Source: Anaerolineaceae bacterium (lineage in GTDB: Bacteria > Chloroflexota > Anaerolineae > Aggregatilineales > Phototrophicaceae). From it: a stretch of 51,738 nt of DNA. The DNA lies in NCBI GenBank assembly GCA_016124855.1, contig WGMX01000060.1:1-51738 (forward strand), read 5' to 3'. Both the position numbers and the translations under genes were made by a program. A model generated the notes under the pieces. The model was not told where the DNA came from. It was given only the letters and a program-made list of their open reading frames with translations, and searched no databases. How positions within the stretch are numbered: position 1 is the stretch's first letter; each line of letters opens with the position of its first letter. Below are positions 15,818 to 24,325 of the stretch, one piece after another.

Positions 15818-18088
15818 TTAACTTCGGTTGTAATTACCGCCACCGCGATTATCACCGCCCCGGTCGCCTCCGCCACGATTGTAGCCACCACCGCGATTGC
15901 CGCCGCTGCGGTTGCCACCACCGCCACGGCTGTCACGAGCACGAGCTTCTTCAGGTGTCCAACCTTCGAGCACAGCTTGACGGCTGAGGCGTACCTTACC
16001 ACCATCATCAATATTGGTCACCATGACCATAATTTCATCACCAAGGCTGACTTCGCTTTCAACCGACTCGACGCGGTAATCGGCAAGCTGGGAAATGTGA
16101 ACCATACCTTCTTTACCGGGCAAGAATTCGACGAAGGCTCCAAAAGACTCGATACGGGTGACTTTACCCGTATAAATCTTGCCGATTTCGGCTTCTTCGG
16201 TCAGGCCGCGAATTTCTTCAGCGGCGGCGACTGCGCCTGCATCGATGCTAGAGACATAAACAGTACCGTCTTCTTCGATGTCGATCTTCGCGCCAGTACG
16301 TTCCTGAATAGCACGAACCGTCTTGCCACCGGGGCCAATGATGGCGCCAATTTTCGACGGATTCACTTTGATTGTCAGGATACGCGGAGCCGACGCACTG
16401 AGATCGGTGCGGGGAGCAGGCAGCGCACTCATAATCACGTCAATGATTTTGAGGCGGGCATCGCGGGCTTGCGCCAAAGCTTTTTCCATAATGTCACTGG
16501 AAACGCCTGTGATCTTGATGTCCATCTGAAGGGCGGTAATACCCTTGACTGTACCCGCGACCTTGAAGTCCATATCCCCAATATGATCTTCTAAGCCTTG
16601 AATGTCAGTAAGGATGGCAGTCTTGCCATTTTCCTGAATGAGACCCATCGCAATGCCACCGACTGGACGAGGAATAGGCACACCAGCATCCATCAAGGCC
16701 AAGGTGCTGCCGCAAACACTCGCCATAGAGGTGCTGCCGTTAGAACTCATGACTTCGCTGACGAGGCGAATAGTATACGGGAACTGTGATTCGGGCGGAA
16801 TCATGGCACGAAGCGCCGTTTCGGCTAACGCGCCGTGACCGATTTCGCGGCGTTTCGGCCCACGCAGCGGTGTGGCTTCACCAGTGCTGTAGGGCGGGAA
16901 ATTATAGTGATGCATGTAGCGTTTGGGTTTTTCAGGGCTAAGCGTATCAATTTCTTGCGCGTCGCCGGGTGTACCGAGTGTCGCAATTGTCATGACCTGT
17001 GTTTGACCACGCTTGAACAGACCTGAGCCGTGAACACGCGGGACGACTCCAACCTCAGCCGCTAACGGGCGAATATCGGTCAAACCTCGACCATCGGGAC
17101 GAACGCCCTCCTCGACGATACGGCGGCGAACTTCCTTTGCTACAATTTCGCCAAAGGCTTCGCTGGCATCACCGAGTTCGATTTGCTCGTCGGGATCAGT
17201 CAGGCTTTCATTTTGTCCGGCTAAGAAATCCACTAATTCGGACTTCAGAATATCCAAGGCTTCGTTGCGCCCACTGCGTTCGGTTTGTTCACTGATAATC
17301 TTGCGGATACGGTCACCGCTTTGTGCTTCAACGGCTGCCGAGACATTGGCTTTAGTCGCAGCAGGGACATAAGATGATTTGGTTTTGCCGAGTTTTTCGC
17401 CCATTTCTTTGATGACAGCAATCACCGGTTGCAGCGAGTCGTGCGCCAGCTTCAAGGCTTTGAGCATGGTTTCTTCGTCAATTTCGGACGCGCCACATTC
17501 GACCATGTTGATAGCATCAGCGGTTCCCGCCAAGCGCAAATCAAGCTGGCTTTTTTCCATCTGGCTGATGGTGGGATTCACAATAAGCTGCCCGTTAACC
17601 ATGCCGATACGCACACCGGCAACAGGACCGTTCCAAGGTGCATCCGAGATGGTCAAGGCAGCGCTAGCGGCAACAATGCCGAGCATATCGGTTTGATGTT
17701 CTTGGTCATGGCTAAACGCACTGAGAATTATTTGGACATCATTGCGCAGGTCATCTGGAAATAAGGGGCGAAGTGGACGATCCACCACGCGCGAGGCTAA
17801 AATTGCCTGCTCGGATGGACGGCCTTCACGACGAAAGAAACTGCCCGGAATACGTCCGGCTGCATACATCTTTTCTTCAAAATCCACACTTAGCGGGAAG
17901 AAGTCAATGCCTGCGCGGGCTTTCTTGCTCATGGTTGCCGTGGCGAAGACGACGGTGTCGCCATCACGGACAGTCACTGCACCACCCGCCTGTTCTGCCA
18001 GCTTGCCGGTTTCGAGGATGATGTCGCGGTCACCAAATTTAGCCGTGAAGCGATGCACCGTCCCCATAGGATCTGTTATCGATTCCAT
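15818..18088 (-). CDS. pnp: Polyribonucleotide nucleotidyltransferase (PNPase)
   Basis: PNPase degrades RNA 3'-5' by phosphorolysis and is a component of the degradosome. The 756-residue protein shows the usual order: first RNase PH domain (about 10-140, FFRREGRPSEQAILASRVVD), helical linker, second RNase PH domain (about 320-550, with the phosphate-binding STGEATPLRGPKRREIGHGA stretch and TDIQGLEDHIGDMDF), KH domain (about 570-620, GAIIGPGGKTVRAIQ) and S1 domain (about 630-700, YTGKVTRIESFGAFVEFLPG). The last 40 residues form an unusual Arg/Gly-rich RGG-like tail. The ATG at 18088 follows AAGGAG. It is second in the rpsO-pnp operon. Confidence 0.95.
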   Translation of the reverse strand: MESITDPMGTVHRFTAKFGDRDIILETGKLAEQAGGAVTVRDGDTVVFATATMSKKARAGIDFFPLSVDFEEKMYAAGRIPGSFFRREGRPSEQAILASRVVDRPLRPLFPDDLRNDVQIILSAFSHDQEHQTDMLGIVAASAALTISDAPWNGPVAGVRIGMVNGQLIVNPTISQMEKSQLDLRLAGTADAINMVECGASEIDEETMLKALKLAHDSLQPVIAVIKEMGEKLGKTKSSYVPAATKANVSAAVEAQSGDRIRKIISEQTERSGRNEALDILKSELVDFLAGQNESLTDPDEQIELGDASEAFGEIVAKEVRRRIVEEGVRPDGRGLTDIRPLAAEVGVVPRVHGSGLFKRGQTQVMTIATLGTPGDAQEIDTLSPEKPKRYMHHYNFPPYSTGEATPLRGPKRREIGHGALAETALRAMIPPESQFPYTIRLVSEVMSSNGSTSMASVCGSTLALMDAGVPIPRPVGGIAMGLIQENGKTAILTDIQGLEDHIGDMDFKVAGTVKGITALQMDIKITGVSSDIMEKALAQARDARLKIIDVIMSALPAPRTDLSASAPRILTIKVNPSKIGAIIGPGGKTVRAIQERTGAKIDIEEDGTVYVSSIDAGAVAAAEEIRGLTEEAEIGKIYTGKVTRIESFGAFVEFLPGKEGMVHISQLADYRVESVESEVSLGDEIMVMVTNIDDGGKVRLSRQAVLEGWTPEEARARDSRGGGGNRSGGNRGGGYNRGGGDRGGDNRGGGNYNRS

Positions 18089-18202
18089 TTCTATCTTTTC
18101 TCCTTAAAAAACGAAAGCCCGGCAGCCAGGAACTGGAAAGCACAGCCAAAGCGATGTTTAGCTCCACGTTCCAATACCTGCTCTGTCAGGCATAACTGAA
18201 AA

Positions 18203-18223
18203 GGATGCCCCAGCAGGGCATCC
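18203..18223 (-). terminator. Attenuator/terminator between rpsO and pnp
   Basis: GGATGCCC (18203-18210) pairs perfectly with GGGCATCC (18216-18223). On the minus strand it is followed by TTTTCAG. It lies 34 bases past the rpsO stop and upstream of pnp, so part of the transcription probably ends here and the rest continues into pnp. The remaining 90 bases before pnp hold no further gene. Confidence 0.7.
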
Positions 18224-18257
18224 CGGGTTTGACATGTCGAATTGAACCTCGAACAGG

Positions 18258-18524
18258 TTATCGACGCAGCCCTAACTTCGCAATGATGTCGCGGTAGGCA
18301 TCAGGCTTTGTCTTGCTTAAATACCGCAAGTGCCGCCGCCGCTGACCAACGAGCTTGAGCAAACCACGGCGTGAATGTTCATCATGGCTGTGGGTACGCA
18401 AATGCTCGGTCAAATAGTTGATACGGTTAGTCAACAGGGCAATCTGGACTTCTGGCGACCCGGTGTCTTTCTCGTGCCGCGCATAGTCTTGCATCAAAAT
18501 CGTTTTGGCTTCTTTTTCTAGCAT
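18258..18524 (-). CDS. rpsO: Small ribosomal subunit protein uS15
   Basis: uS15 binds the central domain of 16S rRNA and is an early assembly protein. The 88-residue product shows the complete family: the N-terminal EKEAKTILMQDYARHEKDTG, SPEVQIALLTNRINYLTEHL, THSHDEHSRRGLLKLVGQRR and RHLRYLSKTKPDAYRDII. It is preceded by a consensus-like promoter and followed by a strong hairpin, then pnp, the gene order found in many bacteria. Its length is normal. Confidence 0.95.
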   Translation of the reverse strand: MLEKEAKTILMQDYARHEKDTGSPEVQIALLTNRINYLTEHLRTHSHDEHSRRGLLKLVGQRRRHLRYLSKTKPDAYRDIIAKLGLRR

Positions 18525-18595
18525 CTCGAACCGTCCTTATTTAGTCACCAAACAGGCTGGACAGTTAACCCGTTGGTCTAATTCCGATGTGGAGC

Positions 18596-18624
18596 ATTAT
18601 AGCAGAGGGGTTTATGGGCGACAA
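18596..18624 (-). promoter_or_regulatory. Sigma-70 type promoter of rpsO-pnp
   Basis: On the minus strand TTGTCG (18624-18619) and a perfect TATAAT (18601-18596) are separated by exactly 17 bases, about 70 bases upstream of the rpsO ATG. Confidence 0.7.
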
Positions 18625-18865
18625 TCCTGAAAAGATTTGTGCCTGTTTATGGTAACTAGGGCATTAAAATGCTTGATAATTAATTAATATTACAAAAAAC
18701 CTCAACTATTATTCAATTAAAAACAAAGTAAATTGTGAATATGAAAAGTATACAGAAACATTTGCTGTACGTCGGTTAATGCATTGAATTCATAAGGTGT
18801 CTCCTTTCAGCAAAGTTTTGAAAATTCGTTAATGAAGGTGCGTACAGCACTAGGAAGTGACGAAA
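18625..18865 (+). promoter_or_regulatory. Upstream region of the kinase operon with a 9-base inverted repeat
   Basis: No gene is visible. TGCTGTACG (18763-18771) is repeated in inverted form as CGTACAGCA (18841-18849). The second arm ends four bases before the ribosome-binding sequence AGGAAGTGA of the kinase gene. A CTCCTTTC stretch near 18802 could pair with that site. This could be a leader structure that controls translation, or half-sites of a regulator. AT-rich sequence at 18680-18740 may hold the promoter, but I see no clear -35/-10 pair. Confidence 0.35.
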
Positions 18866-20386
18866 ATGAAACACTTTTGGAATTCACTACAGTTTCGATT
18901 CTATGCAGTATTTGGGGCCGTGATCTTGTTGATCGCGGTGTTACTGATTACGGGTACGCAATTACAGGATGCAAGTTTTAATCGTAATGACCAAACCCGC
19001 GCGGCCAGCCAATTAAGTACCAATGCCTACATGCTCATTACACTGGCACATCGGTATATCGACGCGACCACTGATGACAAACGGGCTGAACTCCAAAACC
19101 GCATTCATAATACGATACAAACTTCAGAAGAAATTCTCGATGATCTCAAAAACGGGAGCGAAGAACGCGATACTCCGGCGTTGGATTTACCGCAACTAAA
19201 GGTACTCCGCGACACGCTTGAAAGCGAATGGCGCAAAGTTGCACCAACCACAGATCAGCTTTTTGCTAGTAGTACAGACGAATACGAAGCGAATGTCATC
19301 ATCGTTGACGAAGCAGCTAGTAATATCCCCGAACACTCGGAACAACTTACCCATCTTTTAGATACTATTTCCACCGAACAGCGAAACTATGGACAATCTG
19401 TTGCGGCAGCAGTGGCATTCTTTATCATGATTGCCCTCGTTGCGGCAACCATTATCGTTGTGCAATCCGCAAGGGCTATCGACAAACTTGCACAAACAGC
19501 TCAGGAATTTGCGAACGGTAATTTTAAGGCGCGTGCTACGGTTCGTGCCATGAACGAGATTGCGCTAGTAGGAAATACGTTCAATCAAATGGCAGACCAA
19601 ATTGAACAATTGGTGAACGATCTTGAAAAACAAATTATCGAGGCAGAGCTTGCACGTGCCCGTGCCGAAAAATCAGACCAAGTGAAATCCTCATTTTTAG
19701 CGAGTATGTCACATGAACTTCGGACGCCGCTCAACGCCATTATCAATTTTAGTAAATTCGTCGTTAAGGGCGTAATGGGGCCCGTAAACGAGAAGCAAAC
19801 CGAGGCTTTAAACAAAGTCGTTCAAAGCGGTAAGCATCTTTTGAGCCTTATCAATGATGTGCTAGATATCTCCAAAATCGAGTCGGGTTCTCTCAATCTA
19901 TTCTTAGAACCTGATATTGATGTCACCGAGATTATTCGACAAACGGTCGAACTTTCGGAAGCCTTACTTGACGGCAAACCAATCCATCTTCAAAAAGATG
20001 TTGAACTTGACTTACCGCACATTACCGGCGACCGCCAACGATTACGCCAAATTTTGACAAACTTGCTATCGAATGCCTGTAAATTCACCGAAGAAGGTTT
20101 CATCAAGATCGGCGCACATTATCAAGAAGACCAAATACAAATCTACGTACAGGATACAGGAACGGGTATTGCGGTTGAGGATTACGATTTGGTATTTGAG
20201 TCTTTCAAACAGACTGAAACAGGCTTGAGACAGGGAAGCGGTACAGGTTTAGGAATGCCCATCTCAAAAAGCTTAACAGAAGCGTTGGGGGGCAGACTCT
20301 GGTTCGAGAGTGAGATTGGTAAAGGCAGCACATTTTTTATGAGCTTGCCCGTTAAATCCGCAGAAAAAATGAGAGCAACTGCCTAG
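18866..20386 (+). CDS. Membrane-bound sensor histidine kinase (HAMP-HisKA-HATPase)
   Basis: The 506-residue protein has one membrane helix at about 12-30, an extracytoplasmic helical sensor (about 31-178), a second helix at 179-200, a HAMP linker (about 200-255) and a coiled coil. The H-box is SMSHELRTPLNAI with phospho-acceptor His283. The kinase domain shows N box NLLSNACKFT, G1 DTGTGI and G2 GSGTGLGM. I chose the ATG at 18866, five bases after AGGAAGTGA; a GTG three codons earlier lies inside that site. It has no receiver domain of its own but is followed by three separate receiver genes in the same direction, 15, 13 and 31 bases apart, its likely phosphotransfer partners. Confidence 0.9.
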   Translation: MKHFWNSLQFRFYAVFGAVILLIAVLLITGTQLQDASFNRNDQTRAASQLSTNAYMLITLAHRYIDATTDDKRAELQNRIHNTIQTSEEILDDLKNGSEERDTPALDLPQLKVLRDTLESEWRKVAPTTDQLFASSTDEYEANVIIVDEAASNIPEHSEQLTHLLDTISTEQRNYGQSVAAAVAFFIMIALVAATIIVVQSARAIDKLAQTAQEFANGNFKARATVRAMNEIALVGNTFNQMADQIEQLVNDLEKQIIEAELARARAEKSDQVKSSFLASMSHELRTPLNAIINFSKFVVKGVMGPVNEKQTEALNKVVQSGKHLLSLINDVLDISKIESGSLNLFLEPDIDVTEIIRQTVELSEALLDGKPIHLQKDVELDLPHITGDRQRLRQILTNLLSNACKFTEEGFIKIGAHYQEDQIQIYVQDTGTGIAVEDYDLVFESFKQTETGLRQGSGTGLGMPISKSLTEALGGRLWFESEIGKGSTFFMSLPVKSAEKMRATA

Positions 20387-20401
20387 AAAAGGAAACATAT
20401 C

Positions 20402-20815
20402 ATGTCAAGTACAACACCAACCGTTCTCTACGTCGAGGATGATCCAGCCAGTCGTGAAGTTATGGTGCTAGTGCTGAGCGAAATGATGGGATGCACCGAG
20501 TATCATATGTTTGAACACAGTGAAGACTTTATGAGTCGGGTTAAGGCTCTTATTCCGCAGCCCGATATCATTCTGCTCGACATCCATTTGAAACCATTTA
20601 ACGGATTCGAAATGCTTAAGATGCTTCGCAGCGATGGTGCCTATCTGCATACCCCTGTCGTTGCCCTAACGGCCAGTGTGATGAATGAAGAGGTTCAACA
20701 GCTTCAAAATGCCGGTTTCAATGCTGTGTTTGCCAAACCCATTGACATCGACTTATTCCCGAATAAATTGACTCGTATTTTGCAGGGTGAAAGCATCCTG
20801 TATATCACTGATTAA
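20402..20815 (+). CDS. Stand-alone response regulator receiver 1
   Basis: This 137-residue protein is a single CheY-like receiver with no output domain. It has the acidic pocket VEDD (residues 11-14), the phospho-acceptor Asp60 in DIILLD, Thr90 in VVALTA and the conserved Lys112 in FAKPID. The last residues (NKLTRILQGESILYITD) match the ends of the two following receivers (ILDGQSIW, ILHGESVWA), so the three are paralogues. It starts 15 bases after the kinase stop and is translated from an ATG after AAAGGAAA. Confidence 0.88.
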   Translation: MSSTTPTVLYVEDDPASREVMVLVLSEMMGCTEYHMFEHSEDFMSRVKALIPQPDIILLDIHLKPFNGFEMLKMLRSDGAYLHTPVVALTASVMNEEVQQLQNAGFNAVFAKPIDIDLFPNKLTRILQGESILYITD

Positions 20816-20828
20816 GGCGGCATTTTTC

Positions 20829-21236
20829 ATGGCGAGTCTAACGAAGAGGCGTATCTTTGTCGTCGAAGATGATATCAATAATCGAATTATCACCCATACC
20901 GCATTGATGATGCAGGACGTTCGGATTGAATTTGACCGTTGGGGTAGAGATACCATGGGAAAGCTTAGCAACTTTGGAAAACCGGATATTATCTTGTTAG
21001 ACCTGATGTTTCCCAATGGAATCACTGGCTATGACATTTTTGACAAGATCCGAGCCGACCCGAGATATGATAACGTTCCGATTGTAGCTGTTTCCGCCAG
21101 TGACGCAGCAACTTCGATTCCACGTTGTAAGGAAAAAGGCTTTAACGGTTTCATCGCAAAACCTATCGACACAGATCATTTTTCCAAGCAGCTCGAAGAA
21201 ATCCTTGATGGACAATCCATCTGGCAAGGATTCTAA
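20829..21236 (+). CDS. Stand-alone response regulator receiver 2
   Basis: This 135-residue single-domain receiver has VVEDD (11-15), phospho-acceptor Asp58 in DIILLDLMF, Ser89 in IVAVSASD and Lys111 in FIAKPID, and no effector domain. I chose the ATG at 20829, 13 bases after the stop of receiver 1, instead of a start inside that gene. It is a paralogue of receivers 1 and 3 and shares the C-terminal motif KQLEEILDGQSIW. It could compete for kinase phosphate, act as a phosphate sink or carry the signal to a distant target. Confidence 0.87.
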   Translation: MASLTKRRIFVVEDDINNRIITHTALMMQDVRIEFDRWGRDTMGKLSNFGKPDIILLDLMFPNGITGYDIFDKIRADPRYDNVPIVAVSASDAATSIPRCKEKGFNGFIAKPIDTDHFSKQLEEILDGQSIWQGF

Positions 21237-21267
21237 TGGTTTTGGGTCTTATTTAGAAAGGTTCGCT

Positions 21268-21651
21268 ATGACAAAATCACATGCACTTATCGTGGATGAT
21301 AACCAAGATAACATGGCCATCTTGGCGCAAATGCTGTCCATGGAAGGGATTGAGTCAACACGGATAGAAGACTCAACCAAGCTCGAAAAAGCCCTATTAA
21401 GTCTTCCAAAGACCCAAGTCATATTTCTTGATCTGGAGATGCCTAAACTTAACGGCTACGAGATATTCAACCAGCTTCGTTCAATTGATGCCTTTAAAAA
21501 TGTCCCTATTGTCGCTTACACCGTCCATGTAAGCGAAATAAATACCGTTCGGCACTTAGGCTTTCACAGCTTTCTTACAAAGCCCCTTGACCAAGATGAT
21601 TTTCCTGATCAGCTTGCGCGCATTCTCCATGGAGAATCGGTTTGGGCTTAA
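21268..21651 (+). CDS. Stand-alone response regulator receiver 3
   Basis: This 127-residue receiver-only protein has VDDN (9-12), phospho-acceptor Asp55 in VIFLDLEMP, Thr85 in IVAYTVH and Lys105 in FLTKPLD. The start at 21268 follows AGAAAGG and lies 31 bases past receiver 2; longer readings overlap that gene. It ends with DQLARILHGESVWA, shared with its paralogues. The next gene converges from the other strand 36 bases away, and I see no terminator hairpin between them. Confidence 0.87.
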   Translation: MTKSHALIVDDNQDNMAILAQMLSMEGIESTRIEDSTKLEKALLSLPKTQVIFLDLEMPKLNGYEIFNQLRSIDAFKNVPIVAYTVHVSEINTVRHLGFHSFLTKPLDQDDFPDQLARILHGESVWA

Positions 21652-21687
21652 CGCGTTAACATACGATGGGCATGGAAATAACCACGC

Positions 21688-23826
21688 TCATTTGGCCTTC
21701 ATGGCCTCCGCGACGAGATTGACCGTATGATGGGTACGGAAAAGGCTGTACTGCCCTGCTCGACCGGGAACTGCATTCAGAATATTTTCGGTTTCCATCA
21801 GTGAAAACCAAAAATCGGCATTCCAATTACTACCGGGGTCAGCAGTCTTGAGATTGGCTTCTGAAATTGGAATGTTGCGTTCATACATCGTCAGCAGTAA
21901 GCGCAGGAATATATCCCGCTGGCGCAAAATTGATTGGCAGGTTTCAGAATTCATATGAAGCGAAATTCCTTTAGTAAGGAAATCGCTTTGCGGATTACTA
22001 TATTCGCCCACCGTTGCTGCATCATTTTCCTTGAGGTACTCGACCGCTTTCTGGAATGACATACCGGTATCAAAGACGCGAAGCCGCTTGTGCAAACTGC
22101 CAAGTGGACACCATGTAAAATTCCGGAAGCTGGTAAACTGCTCCACGCTCACGATGACCCGACGCACCATGTCTGCCGTTTCAGGGCTGAGCGTATCAAG
22201 GTCATTGAGTGATATACCTGCCCAATTAGGCGCTTCTTGTTCTTCAAGTTCTGCATCTGGTAGAGACGACTGCATTGCCGGCAGGATTACATCCGGTTGC
22301 AGTTTAATCACCGGAACTAAGTCCTCTGGATTGTGACGGTGCGGCAGCAGCTCTCGAACCAGAATTTGCTCGCGCACAAGACAGTCTATCCACTCGCTGC
22401 GCCATTGATCGGTGACGTTGAAGCCGGGACGCTCAAGATCGCGATCCATCGCTAAACCTTTGAGCAGAAACCCATAGTTGACATATTCCCAGCCGCGTAC
22501 GCCCAAGGTGTTCATGACGCGCACAACCACCCTATCCCGGATGAGACGTGTCTTTTCAACAATTGGATGGTTAGCATTTAGAGAAATCATGCCATTCGCC
22601 GAGATCGCTTTCAAAATACCCAGCGACATGGCCTGTGAAACTAAGTCCTCACCCCGTGGGCGAGATATAACCGCACCCACATCCTGAAGCTGCTCGACCA
22701 ATTGATGAACGGACATGACTTCCGCGTTCATGACCGTTGCAAGGCGATCAAACTGAATGATTACGCTTGACCACTGCGACGGTGTGAAGAGGGCAACATC
22801 TGCTCCATCGGATACAGCCGCTACACTCAACGATTGATGAGTCTGAAGATTGGTGAAGTCTTCAATGTATTCGACGGTAATGCCGGGGTTGTTTTCCAGT
22901 TGACGGGACGTGCTGCCCCGTACGCCCCAGACAATGACCGTTTTATTCGAGGCACGTAATGAGTTCAAAACCTGATTAAAATCACGGTCACCACTGGCCA
23001 TAATGAACACATCCGCCGCGTTTTTCTGACTGCCATCGGTGATGACATCACGGGCTATACGCATATCGGCGCTGTTCTTACCGGGCAGATTAAACACCGG
23101 ATCAATATTTGCCAACATCAGCCGGCTCGGGGCATCATCGGCTATTTCACGGCCCGTGTTATCCACAAGCGGCGGCAAACTCCCTCGCTGCCCCCAAGGT
23201 GCATAAGCAGCCATCTTCACAACTTGACCATGAGCCTTGGCCTGCATGACAAACCGATCAATCAAATGATCGAGGTTGACCACGAAGCCTTGTTCATTCA
23301 AGCTTATGGCAATGTTTTCAAAGTCGATATACACGGCCACATTTTTGGTTTGAATACCGGGCAGGGATTCAAGCGGCTGGAAAATAACTTGACTAGCCAG
23401 TTCAGTTCCCGCCAGAATATTCTCAGCGCCCCAAATACGGATGCGTGCATTTCGAGTCGTTTTGACTCGCCTGACTAACGGCACAAGATCACGATTGGTC
23501 GTCGCTAAAATCAATTCGTCTACCGGTTCGGGGTCGAATGAGAAATAGTGGACGATCAGCGCATCAGCCAACGTTTCGCGGCGAGGCATATCGAAGACAT
23601 CATAGCCTGCCGAGCGAAAAACACGCTGTAAGTTGTTACCAGCATTACCGTGTGCGCTCCAATTGGCGACCGCAACCGCTTTTAGACTATCGGCACTGAA
23701 TAAGCCAGCCGCGAGTGCCGCGCCGCCGCGCAACCCAACCGCCAATTCTTGTAAGTCTAGCGAAATTCCCCGGCTGGTAAAACGCTGGAGTAAATCATCT
23801 ACATCAACAATTAAGTAAGCTGCCAT
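21688..23826 (-). CDS. Protein with two NYN (PIN-like) nuclease domains
   Basis: This 712-residue soluble protein has two NYN-type domains in tandem. The first (about 3-150) has AYLIVDVDD, ETLADALIVHYFS and ILATTNRDLVPLV; its SGD-like motif is changed to TTNRD, so it may be degenerate. The second (about 163-325) has all expected acidic residues: Asp168 in YIDFENI, Asp254 and Asp260 in SADMRIARD, and Asp280/Asp282 in MASGDRDF. The remaining 380 residues are helical, with winged-helix-like segments that may be LOTUS/OST-HTH-like. NYN proteins act on RNA. The ATG at 23826 is preceded by AGGA. The gene stands alone, convergent with the kinase cluster. Confidence 0.75.
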   Translation of the reverse strand: MAAYLIVDVDDLLQRFTSRGISLDLQELAVGLRGGAALAAGLFSADSLKAVAVANWSAHGNAGNNLQRVFRSAGYDVFDMPRRETLADALIVHYFSFDPEPVDELILATTNRDLVPLVRRVKTTRNARIRIWGAENILAGTELASQVIFQPLESLPGIQTKNVAVYIDFENIAISLNEQGFVVNLDHLIDRFVMQAKAHGQVVKMAAYAPWGQRGSLPPLVDNTGREIADDAPSRLMLANIDPVFNLPGKNSADMRIARDVITDGSQKNAADVFIMASGDRDFNQVLNSLRASNKTVIVWGVRGSTSRQLENNPGITVEYIEDFTNLQTHQSLSVAAVSDGADVALFTPSQWSSVIIQFDRLATVMNAEVMSVHQLVEQLQDVGAVISRPRGEDLVSQAMSLGILKAISANGMISLNANHPIVEKTRLIRDRVVVRVMNTLGVRGWEYVNYGFLLKGLAMDRDLERPGFNVTDQWRSEWIDCLVREQILVRELLPHRHNPEDLVPVIKLQPDVILPAMQSSLPDAELEEQEAPNWAGISLNDLDTLSPETADMVRRVIVSVEQFTSFRNFTWCPLGSLHKRLRVFDTGMSFQKAVEYLKENDAATVGEYSNPQSDFLTKGISLHMNSETCQSILRQRDIFLRLLLTMYERNIPISEANLKTADPGSNWNADFWFSLMETENILNAVPGRAGQYSLFRTHHTVNLVAEAMKAK

Positions 23827-24223
23827 CTCTTCTATCCTAAAAACAGATACCACCTGATCCTATAAGAACGGTGGTAATTCGAGGAGCATTTTTTATTGTG
23901 CAACCCGATAAAACAAAAAACTGTCAATAATCAGAACTAGTTTTCTACCGTAAATTTATCAAATCCCCAATCCGGCAACAACAGTCAAAGTAACTAAAAG
24001 CAACTCGTAATTATTATACGTTAGTTTGAATGAACAGGCGCATTGCGATTGTCTTTCCACATAACTCACAATACGCATGTAACATTTAACTAAGGAAATG
24101 GAATCGAACTGCAAAGGGGTATTTGTGAAACGTTTCCATATTGAGCATTATATCACGATGTTGTTAAGCCTGTGTAATGGAATTATTCAAATGGCATTAG
24201 AAATATTTCAATCCACAATACAA
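23827..24223. other. Intergenic region upstream of the NYN gene
   Basis: No gene is visible in about 400 AT-rich bases. On the minus strand a TATAAT lies at 24018-24013, but with no good -35. It may be the promoter for the NYN gene, with a leader of about 180 bases. Confidence 0.3.
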
Positions 24224-24247
24224 AGAGGCGCAGCATTATGCGCCTCT
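24224..24247 (-). terminator. Hairpin terminator after the archaeal-type proS
   Basis: AGAGGCGCA (24224-24232) pairs perfectly with TGCGCCTCT (24239-24247). On the minus strand it is followed by TTGTATTGT. It lies 78 bases past the stop at 24326. Confidence 0.6.
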
Positions 24248-24325
24248 CAACATAAATAAGACAGCTCTCATTGTTTAAATCTTACGTTCGCATCCCACAG
24301 CTGCATTGCCCCTGCACCACAGTGC

